A program made the position numbers and the translations under genes. Under the pieces are notes generated by a model. It saw nothing but the letters and a program-made list of their open reading frames with translations, was not told the origin of the DNA and did not search any database. A stretch of DNA of 64,000 nucleotides from Neoarius graeffei (taxonomy: Eukaryota > Chordata > Actinopteri > Siluriformes > Ariidae): positions 55,954,283 through 56,018,282 of the forward strand of contig NC_083577.1 of assembly GCF_027579695.1 (NCBI RefSeq), given 5' to 3'. How positions within the stretch are numbered: position 1 is the stretch's first letter; every line of letters begins with the position of its first letter. Shown here one piece after another: positions 38,050 through 50,000 of this stretch.

Positions 38050-41000
38050 TGAATAACTCACCCTAACAGTCCTGAAATTTGCAGCATCATCAAGTCCATT
38101 GACTGTGGCAGAATCAAGACTTAGATAATTATATTTGCTGAAGTCCCGGTCCAACTTTAGTTTTTCTACAAAGGGGGGAGAAGAGAGAGAGAACATGACC
38201 CATTTTAGAGGTAGCCCTGAACTCCCAGATTTTTCCACTATGGAGACACACACATTTCCCATTCACTTACAATATTAAATACACCACAAACATACTTATG
38301 GTCAGCTAGGATTACAAAGGCACACTGCCCCAAGGGTCCTTCAGCTATTTGATGTCTGAAATTAAAGCCTGCTACATTGTTCTCTTTGAAAGTATGTCAA
38401 TAATGGCCATGGTCCAGTAAAACAAGTGAGAACAATAGCTGCTGGCCCAGTTACTCAGGGTTTCCCCTTCTGTTACACCACCCTACGCACGCATGCACCA
38501 ATCATCTCTTACCTCAGCTCTGCACAACCCCATGCAAAAGAATAATGGTCATGTGTAAAGCTGTATGTAACAAGACTAAGGACAGAGCATGTAAGAGCTT
38601 GTTGTCCCTTACTAAGTGTTTCATCTGATGCTCCAGATAACAGCTGGTAAAAGATGTGGAAGTTCCGCTCTCCTCTTGGCTGCTTCACAACACGAGATTT
38701 CTCCAAAAGATCTGAAGGAAGAAAGCATGATTATATTGGTAAGCACAACTTTTTCCTCTTTCCACTGGCCAGCTGAATCTTCAACAAGGCCACCCCCTTC
38801 AAAGTGCATCCGAGATCTGAAGAACACAAAGGTGTTCGTTTCCAGGAGGAACAAATATTTGCATACTCAAGATGCTGCAGTGTATGTAGCCTCTCATTGT
38901 CTATTGTTTGTGAAGGAACAGGAAATCTCACAGGGGAGCTCTATCTGGAAGGGTAGGAAGAATGCCTCACTACACATTAACTGCACTTATTAGAGCCAAT
39001 ATTGCATTCATCAGGTCTTATCTAATCATCTTGTCTATTCAGATATAGGATTCTGAATAACCATCATGCTGACAAATGTGAATTTTGACGAGCACAGGTA
39101 TGCTGTATCCCTGTTGCAAGGATATCAGGTTTTGTCCCACTACTTGAAGTCCAAAAAAAGAAAAAGAAGAAAATCACTTAAGATAGAAAGCCTCAAGATC
39201 TTAAACATATACCCCCTTCACGTCATCGGGCTAGATCATGTGGATTTGGGTAGCAAATTGTACTTGAAATTTACAATAACATTTCTATTTATGGGCAACT
39301 TTCATTAACTGATGCGGTTTTATATTTAAAAACAAAAAAACCCCACACAAGACACCTATATTTTTATCATAAACCTAAATTTGTATACATTTTACACTTG
39401 GCCTTTGGAGAAATGATTAATACCAAATAAACATTAGGGGCAAGTGATTATTAGGAAGATTTGTTGAGCTGGTTTAACTCATGCCAGTGAAGGCAAAATC
39501 TCAACAATGCAAGGAGTCTATTAAAAGGCCCCTTTCCAGACTAAACTCGAAACCAAAACTCGTTATGAACTCCACCCCCCACTTTCATGTTACATGTGCT
39601 TCATACATAAACTAGAGAGGGGCAACGTGAAAGGAAAAGAAAAGCGGAAGGGATACGAAAGTTCAGAAAATCTAACTCCGACAAAGGAGACTCTTGTTTG
39701 CACTTTCACCTGATTTACATTGAGAAAGGAAAAAAAAAGAAAAAACCTACCAGCAACATACTTCAGGCCCATACAACATTTGAGGCAATTCATCTTTAAT
39801 CCAAATCCATCTAATTGCATAAAATATTACTAACAAGACTGCTAAACTTAATTATTCTTAAATGTTAATCAGTAACATGCTACACTGAAACTAGCATGTC
39901 GCAGAAACACATTAGCAAGCATATTTTATTTTCCAAGTGCTTGTCTCTGGGTGTGTTAGTGGAGTCAAAACAATGGAAACTAAGAGCAGTAAAGCAGACC
40001 TGATAAACTAGAAGGACAGATATAAAAGAGTAGAGATAAAAAGTAGAGAAAGAACAAGAGAAAGTTGGACTGTGGTTGTGAACTTTCACTGGAAATTCAC
40101 AGAGGGGTTTATTGATCTTATTCACGCTCCGTTTCTGCCTCACATGGACAGACAAGCCACATAAAATCAACAACTCGACTCCAGCACAATCCAGATTAAG
40201 AACATCTATTACATCAGGGCACTAATGATTTCATTAAAGGTGCCCTTCCACCAAAAACGTTTAATACTGGCTCTTTTTGAAATACCATAGTTCACTCCGA
40301 GTTGCATATGCATACTGCATGTGAAAATGTAATTCTACTCCCATTCCCTGTATTAGCTTATGAAAGAAAATAGTCCGAAAATTGAGCGAATTTGAAAAAG
40401 CCCTACGAACTTGCGTCACTTCGAAAATTAGTATTCATGCCCTAGCCCACCTTGGCTTGCGACCGCCCATGGGAAGAAAGTTCGGATTTAAGCGCGAGGA
40501 GAGAAAATCAGAGCCCATCTTGTCAGTAGCTAACGAAGAGGACCTAACAGCAAGTTGAAAACATGTCTGAACAAGTTCGTGCCTGTGTTATTTGTGGCAG
40601 TAACACATCAACGTTGCATTTCTTGCCCAAGATAGAAGAGGTGAAGAAGAAATGGTTGGAATTTATCTTTGGAGCACCACCAGCGAAGTATAATGCAGCG
40701 TTAGTACTGCGTTCTGATCATTTCAACCACAGTGACTTTTCAAACTTCGGTGCCTTCAGTAGTAGTTTTGCTTCGAGGTTGTTTTTAATACTTGGATCTG
40801 TACCGTCAAGACGATCGACCACCAGCTCACAAGCTGCAAGTAAAACATGAACTTTTTGTTACAAAATAGCATGTTCATATTCTCCACGTTAGCATGCATG
40901 ACATGGTCACAAGCTAGGCAGGGATGAGAGTTTTCCGCTTTTCGGCGGATTTCCGCTTTTTCTGAGTAAAAAACGACCTTTTTATATTATGCCAAATCTG

Positions 41001-44000
41001 TTGAGAATTTTTTTTTTATTAATTTCGGGGGGTTGGGGTATGTTCCTTCATGCTGTTCAAACTTTATTAACTCCAACGATGTTTACACATTATTTGTAAG
41101 TCGCCATCTTTAGTCTCATTTAAATCTCGTTGAATGTGACGTAAAATTCGTGTTATCTACATTGTTATTGGTCAAAACATCGATGTCGAGACCATAATAG
41201 CCAATCAAAACAGTTTTTACAAAGACACCCACATCCGCTTGTTCTGACCCACTGGAGGTAGCGTCACAGTGCTGTTAGCCAATCAGAGGTAACACGTTTA
41301 CATGTCATGAATATTAATGAGTAAGAGCTGAAATCCTGTCGTTCTCCTGCCACCCACTCCTCCACCAAGCTAGAACAGCCTGAAACAGGAGAACCACAGC
41401 ATTTTTTTTTTTTCACCAAAACCAGCTCACAGGGCATTCATTCATACTAGAGACCACCGCACAATTAATGAAAAAACGATGCAATGAGACCTTTAATATT
41501 TTTTTGTGGAATAAAGCAACATAAAAGCGTGTTCAACAAATGCAGCACCATTTGGGCAAATGAGTCAAGGTGCAGACTTTAAATCTTCCCTTCGGTTTGG
41601 TCCTCTCAATGGACAGTCACAGGGAACTTATTGTCCCTTAACACACAATAGAGCAAACCGTGGCATGCAGAATTGCATAATATAGGTTGTGCGGATACTG
41701 TATCCACGGCAGACGAGCTGGGAACGTGAGAGTGTCAGAGAGTAAGACGTGCAGGAAAGGCTAATTCAAGCCCAAGCTCTTTTGAGCACACCCTGCATGT
41801 GTGTGTCCCAACCCACTAGCATAACTGCAGGAGGAGAACACACTTTGGGTGGTTTGCAGCAGGGCAGAGCTCCACTGCTGTGTGCTGCAGCCATCACTGT
41901 GACCACACAGCTGGATCTGAGAACGCTGTGGAAAAAGCACAGTTTCTGTAATAGACAGTGAGCCTCAGTGAGGCACTGTTTAACGGGTCAACCCAGTATC
42001 GATCCTGTAATTATACTCACAGTTACTGATGACGCCGCCCAATGGATCTCCTTTGAAGTCAAACTCAATGTCCATATACTTCCCCTGTGGATATAGGAGA
42101 AGATTTGCATAAAACAATAAGGAGCTACAAATAAATTGAAATAAACTAGCTTATTTTATCCCTACACAGTCAAAATAAGATACGAATGACCAGTGTGCCC
42201 CATCCCTGTGATAAGATTGCATCAAGGCCTTTAATACTGCTTCGTGGCAGTGAACATGAACCACACATCTCAACTGTGGCTTTTAATGGCAGAATAAAGG
42301 AGAAAGCAGAGAACTGCAGTGACAAACTAAAAACACAAGACTTCCACAAGAGAGCAAGTAAGAGAAATGCTTTCTCTCCCCAGCTCAGTCGGGATTATTC
42401 ATAAACTAGGCTATAACTTTTTACTGCAGGAATGAACTACCAGTGAGGAAAGTGTGAAGGTGAAAGAAACTGCTCTGTATCCCTACCCAATACTAAAAAG
42501 AAACAGTAATCCTCCTGTCTGGAAGCGTCTTTCACTCCCACTTTTTTCCCCCTCCAGCCAACAGCTCTTCAAAGCTACTGCCTCATAGCTGCAGCCAAAT
42601 TCAATAAAACATTTTGCCAGCTATGGGAAGTAACTGATTGTTCTTTCCCCCCAACTGTGCAGAAGAAGATGACACATTATAGTACGAGTTCAAACAGCAT
42701 CCAAAAGGTCTGACAGCAGTAGCTAATGGGCTTGTGCAGAACATGTAGTGATTCTGAAGCTCTGGACTAATTGAAGAAGTCTGGGATCATGCAATGACAT
42801 CAAGAAGGAATCTGAAAACGGCCCACAGGCCCCCACTCTCTTAAAAGCATGTAGTGAGCGTGAGAACACTCCTGCACAATTCTATGTCCCCTCAGATCTG
42901 CACGCTGGAATGCAATGTTTTTGTTCCCCCACTGGATGGTCCCTCTAAATGCATTTCCATGCCATGGCAATACTAACATTAACTGATGCAACACAGATAC
43001 AGCATTACTAATAATATATGACCCTGGTTTACCTCTTTGTGGAATTTATTGCTTATATTTATTCCTTTTTTTTTTTTCACTTCACATTTATCCAATGACA
43101 ACAGCTAATAGTGATATTGCTGAAATCTCCTCTCAGCACTCACTCAGCCATAGCCCATTACATAATGCATATCTAGTCGAAAGGATAAGCAGCTTTAAGC
43201 TCCCCAAGTCCTCATCATGCAAAACACACACACCTTGATGATCAACCTTTTCACTGCAAGCTGTTCTGTGCCTCATTCTGAGACTAAGGAACGTCTGCAG
43301 ACACACCCAGCGAGTGCTGATGCATACTTTTATATATCTTGATGTAATTGCCTGGAAAGTTACAACTCATGTTCTGTTAGAATCCGGCTTTGTGCAGTAA
43401 TAGTAACCATGTGAAGAACAGTAGTGCCAAACATAACCAAATGTCAGTCAATAGGCAGAAAAGCAGGATGATTCCCATCAATAGCATTTTGCACACCTGG
43501 ATTCTTCCTTACAAAATATATTAACAGCCACAAAAACCATTAAAAGGGGAGGGGGGAGAAGGGCCATTTTGGCAGGATTTGTTACTAGAAATAAAAACAC
43601 TACACGAGCTTAATCTTATGTAAACGAAAGACACTTGGTGTGATCCAGCCACAGTACACACTGCCAGAAAACAGACAGCTAGACAGATACTCACAAATCG
43701 GGAGGAGTTGTCATTCCTCACAGTTTTGGCATTCCCAAAAGCTGCAAAGGGGAAACGTATACCAAGTTAGTGACAAAGTGTAGTAAATTTCCCTACTGGT
43801 AGCTATTGACAATGCTTGTACGAGTATTTTTTTTTTTTTTTAAATCTAACGTTTGTAAGGTTTATGGCCCATATAGTCATTTTTAGCCTCCAATTAAACT
43901 TGCTGTAGCTTCATGAGCATGACTGATAAGAACCAGTGTGTTAAAATTGGAAGCACTTTTTTTTTTTTTTAAGACTTTGGACTACACTGCTTTAGTTTTG

Positions 44001-47000
44001 GCTGCGCAGAGCAAGTACAGGAGTGAAGCCATGGGGCAGGAAGTCTGCTGAGCCTCAGGAGTGGAGATCATTACAGCCAACAGCTAAACTCTCACAGATG
44101 TGGAACTCGGCTGGGCACTCCATTGCTCATGGGCATTTCCTGTGCATGGCCCCACGTTTAAAACACACATTCCAGTCTGCGATCAGCAGAGAGCTTTGTG
44201 CTCCATTAACAGTCAAAAGCAGGCAGCTGAAGGAAGGGCAACACTAAGAAAATGGGGGGCCAGAATATCTTAGCGACCCTGTTATCAAGCGTGTCAAGAG
44301 CAAGTTTTGAACTCCTTGCTTGTTTAGAAGTGAGACTCAGCCATTTGAACTTAAACGATATCAGCACAAGATGCAGCCAGGCCAAAAGTGAGGTAGATAA
44401 CCCACCTTTGTGGCAACCTCCTGAACAAAACAAGTGTGTGCCTGGTAGAACAGGCATTTCATTTGTGTGTAGATCAAAAGCCTATTTGATCAGGTGAATT
44501 TCCTGAGGCTCCGATACCTTATTAGTGGTTGAGATGGACAGATTCTTAACACATGCTCACTATTGAGTGGTCAGGCTAAAACCTGAAGGACTGTATACTT
44601 TATATTAAATATATTCATTATAATTTGTAACTCCGTGTTATCCGAAAGCTACGCGAATTCTAAATTACATAAAATTGAGAAACTGAAAAGTCAAAATAAT
44701 AATTAAAACGTTAAGTACATCACTTATTTTAATACCATCATGATATGGCATCTATCCATTATAACAGAAACTGAGCTTTTAAATTGGTTTTAGTTTTATA
44801 TCCAGTTCGGCATGGAACAAAATTAACTGATAAAATGCTTTTTAGATGAAGGTGGTGTGATGAAGGTAACAGAGCCTTACACATACCTTCTAGTACAGGA
44901 TTGGATTGTAGCAGCTGTTCTTTCACTTTGTTCACTTCCTGGCCCTTGCCACACACCGCTGCCACATATGACATCACCAGCTTGCTGGCCTCTGGAACAC
45001 ACAGTACAACAAAAGAGGTCAGAGGTCACACTTCCAGATGAAACAAGACCGCACCCCAAAATCCCCCTTACATCATTTCAGTCAGCTCAGCTTTCCCACC
45101 CCACCCTGATCCACTACAGCCACACACTTCCTCTGCTCACAAAAAGCAAAGTTAATTCCGTTTAGCCCACATTTAATATCATTGCAATGAAATGGCAAAT
45201 CATTAAATTGGTACAGGGCCAAATCCCAATCCTAGTGTTCAAAAGTCTCTCATGTACTTAATCCAGGATGCAATGTAAATTACTCTTCCATATCTATATT
45301 ATGCTGTTCTTGAGCTTATGACAAACTTTGGTGAATTGTAAAAAACCCGGTATGAGAATCGTCCTGGACATGAAGAGGAATGAAAATCATACTAGGTTTA
45401 GTGATCGTTACTGCTGATCACTCTATGCAGATTTTTTTTTTCCATGCCAGAATACATTAAATAAGTTGTGTGAGGCAAATAGCTGAAACTCATTAGAAGA
45501 TAAAATAAATAGCTAAGAGAAGGAAGAGGGGGAGAAAAAAGCAGGACTTCAGAAGATTTAATATATGAAAAACATTTAAAAGTAAACAGTATGGCAGACA
45601 AAATCAGAGTCAAGTCATATGATGTGGATGGAAGCATACAAATCATGTAGATGACCATGTTGCCCATCAGTTAAGTCTAGTCAGCAAACAAAACTACTGA
45701 AGTATTAACGCAAGTGTAGTGTTTCCAACACTGATCTATACCCCCCCCAATTTTTTTTTTTTAAGCGTCAATGCAGCCATAATATTAACTAGCAGATAAC
45801 ATACTTGTGTGTCAAAAATAAAAAGGTTCATCCTTAAATAACTTTTTAGATGACACAAAGTGACAAACCTGATGCCTATCCAGCAGCAGCTCATGACCAT
45901 AGATTTAGGTGGGGCAGGAAGACCTTAAATGACGTGGTCTCAACCAAAACCAAGTGTAGCTACAGTACAGACTACTATCTAGTGAATTTTACAAGTAACC
46001 CTGAAATAGGCTGTTGAGTGTAAACATATCATGCAGTCCAACCGCTCAAATTTAGCAGTGTTAGATGTACCTTCATTGACATGTTCAGTACAATGAAGCA
46101 CACACAAAAGGAACTAATCATTAACCAGGGCTGCTGCAAAACTTCCAGACCAACATCAAGAACCACACAATAGAACTAAAACAATCTCTAAAAATTTGTG
46201 CATTGGAAAAGGGGGACATTTTTATTCTTTTTCCTTAGCCAATAAAGTTTTATCTAATCTAATATACACACTTCTGAGAAAAACAACATTTAACAGTTAT
46301 TCCACAAAATCGAGTCGGACATGAGCTGATAGCCAAGGAGGTGTAGCATTCACTGGATTTTGAGAAATGGAGCATTTTTATTTTTTGCAAATCCAATAAA
46401 TAAAAACTTTACAAAACCATTTCTACTTAGAATGTAAACACACCAGTGAAATGACAGTAGCAATTTGTGAAATGTGCAATAATTTTGTGTGTGTGTGGGG
46501 GGGGGGGGATACAGTCTTACTATCAAATACTTTTATTGTATTTTGTGGGGTTTTGTTTTCGAGTAGAGTTTTTATTTTCTCCTTGGTTGGTTCAGCAACA
46601 CACTGCCATTTTGTTTTTCTCTACTCACGGTATATGAACTGATTGGCTACTCTACTACTAGTCTATATAGCGTGCGATTGCTCAGATCCAGTGAATGTGG
46701 ACAGAATAAAAAACAGTTATTCCACTCAATCTCGTCATACATGGCTTATAGCAGATTCGGTGCTATGTGCCTTGTTGGCTATCCACTCATGTATGACTCA
46801 ACTTCGTGGAATAACTGCTATCTATCTAATATATTATATGGACACTAGTGTTTTACTGGGAAACACACCACTCGTATTTTTCATACATGCCACATCCGGG
46901 ACATGCAGATTCAAAATGACGACATAAATCTCTATACATTACTCTTGAGGAAATCAATGAATTTTGATAAATTTGGGTACTTTGTGAATGTGTCGATATT

Positions 47001-50000
47001 TAAAAAAAATAAATAAATAAAAAAAAAATCACATGTTGGCTTGAAGATACGAAGTTTATTTTCTCGCGTTGAAAAACCTGCATTTTTCATACAAAATACA
47101 TCACGGATCTGAGTGGCATATTTTACGTCGATGACGTCACTTCCAGTGTTTTCTCGCCGACATGATGCGCGTTGTCAAAATGGCAAACCGGTTCAAAATT
47201 AAAATTCTTTTTAATAACTTGTGTATTTTTGTGGCTGTGTATGTAATATATAAATAGAGATCTCACCACATGTTGGCTTGAAGATATGAAGTTTATCTTC
47301 ATGTTGAAAGATTTTCACTCTTTCACAAGTGAGCAAAGCAAACATGTTCATTACTCAAAAATAAACTTCATACATGCGACCGTGTAATATCCTCTCTTTA
47401 TTTATCTCTCTCTCACCCTTATGAACTCTGCAATTTAATTAATTGTGGCCATCAGAGAGGCACACTTATAAATTAATTCTATAACTTGTATACCCAAACA
47501 CTTATCAGCCTTTAAACTACACAAATGAGAAAGTGATGACAAAAATCCCAAATAAATCTCGTTACTTGCTCACTGGAGGACCTGAATTTAAATGTAAGAG
47601 CAAACAAACATGCTAAAACAGTATGCCATTTCAGGTTCCCTGTACTGTATATGCAAAACAGTTGGTCATGTTGACAAAATATCAGTCTGTCAGTCACCAG
47701 GCATGGTAAAAAGCAGAGGAAATGCTGACATCATTCTCTGCAGGTCTCTAGCAAGCCCAAACAAAGCACAGCTGAGCTGGTGCTGGAGTGACAGGCTAAA
47801 GTGGAGCATATTCACACTGAGAGAAGACCTCAGCATAACCTCATCCACTCTTTAAAGCTGTGCTCCAGACCTGGCAGACTGCTCCATCACATGGTGCCTG
47901 AAATCATTTCACTGTGGTCCAACAAGCATGCTACTTTTGAAGACGGGCAGGAAGCGCTCATATTTCAGCAGAACTATCATTAGTTTGTAAAAACAAATGA
48001 ACTGAAGAAGTTTATGACTAGTGAGGGATTAGGAGCTATAAACACAGACATACAAGCCCTGGCCTTTAGGAAAGTATAAGATGGTCACCATGTGTGAATA
48101 CTAAATGGAGGTCAAAAGTGATACTCATACCAATGAAAACTTGCAACTTTTTCTATAGACCCCTTCGCAGTAAACGTCATGCATATGCACGAGGAAATTG
48201 CACGCGCAGCCTGGACCCAAAAAAGACTCGGCGACGAGAAGAAATATTTGGAAGAAATGCCTAGTTGTTGTGTTGTCAAGTGTCAGAATCGTAGCAGTGA
48301 TGGGGTTAAAATGTACAGAATTCCAGCAGGATCTCACCCATTCCAAAAAAAATATATATACATCTCAAATCGCCTATGTCTATGGCTACAAGCCATCAAA
48401 CGTGTAGACTGGGATGAAAGCACCATCAAAAATGCGCGGGTTTGCAGCGCCCACTTCATCACAGGTAAGATCAGGCTATTTATTAAGTCTCTTATTCTTT
48501 CTAGTCTTCGTTTATTGATGTAGCAAAACACTTTGGTAACGTTTGTCTGATTAGCTGGGTCATATGGCCCTTTTCCACTACCCTTTTTCAGCTCGGTTCA
48601 GCTCACTTCAGCCCAACACGGCTCGCGTTTCGACTACCAAAGAACAGCACGACTCCGCTCGCTTCAGCCCTGCTTAGCCCCTAAAACTCGCACCGTTTTG
48701 GAGTGGGGCTGAAGCGAGCCAAAGCGAGCCAAGTGAGGCTGGGGGCGTGAGCAGACACTCCCCTGTGCACTGATTGGTGAGGAGGGTCCTCACATGCCCA
48801 CACACGCCCCGCGAGCACGCTGGGATCTGTAAACACCGTAAACCCGGAAGAATAATAATTACGAATTACGAGAATTTCTGAAGCCTTATGCGCCTCGCCT
48901 CATCTATACGCTCTTACCAGTATCTGTTGGCGTTGTCGGTGACAACAAGCCACAGCACCAAGACCAGCAACACTAACGACTCCATGTCCTCCACGTTTAT
49001 TGTTTACTATTCGGGTTGTGAGACTACCGCTTAAAAGATCACTGATGTCACTGTTTGCGCCGATTAACGACATCACGTGACGTCCACCCGCTTTCGCTAA
49101 CTCCACCCAATGTGTCCACCCACTTCCAGCCAGCACGGTTCAGCGCGGTTGTAGTCGAAATGCAACTTCAATAGCCCCGCTCAGCTCGACTCAGCCCAAC
49201 TCGGCACGGCACGGCTCAGCCCAACTCAGCCGCGTTTGTAGTGGAAAAACGGCAATAGTTACACAATGTAATGAATATCGTTAGCATGTTAACTTAGCTT
49301 TGCATGCAATTTTGTTTGTAGGAGAGGTCTCGCTTGACTCAAGCAGTCCAGATTTTGTGCCATCATTATTTGTGTATGCCGAAAATCACAATTTTAAAGC
49401 AAGGATGGAAAGGTAAAATTGTGTGCCCTCACTAAATGCCAACTTACGTTGACTGCTCTAACCTAGCTCCCGCCCCGTTCAGTTTCATTTCTGCTCTCTG
49501 CCTCTCGCTTTTTACGCAGCTCTGATTTCTCTTAGCTGCACTCTTTACACTATCATTCCTTTCATGCCATTACCTCCTGCAAATTGCTGTTTAGTGTTGG
49601 TATTTGCTGTTGTAGCTAAAGCCACATTAGCATCACACCACTGGCATAATTTGATTAAAACAAAATGAATATGAATGTCCTATTGTTAAATCAAGTTGTA
49701 GTCTCGCTGTAACCAGAATGTTGATGGCAGGCTACTTTTGTAAATAGGTTTTTTTTTTTTTTTTGAGTTTGACATTTTTTGTAAATAGTATGACTGCCTT
49801 CAGGTATCAGAGGAAAATGAGGAGGGAACTTACTAACATCGTCCGTCCACTCTTTAATTAAATACGGATCCGGTAGACGATGTCCACTTGTTAGAGTTAA
49901 CTTATTTATGTAGCATTCTCGATCTTGTAACGACAATTGTTTTGCATAATCTGACAGCTCATAACGCCGGTCTATGGGCAGCGCCATTGTTTCTGAGTCC

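Noticed and set aside
37876..38262. Minus-strand ORF through the TA/CA tract
   Set aside because: Contains exon F in frame, but the rest is microsatellite and intron read-through.
41749..41961. 70-residue plus-strand ORF
   Set aside because: No motif or context; ordinary chance ORF in an intron.
43521..43721. ORF overlapping exon C in the same frame
   Set aside because: Only MRNDNSSRF is real coding; the remainder is intron past a good GTGAGT donor.
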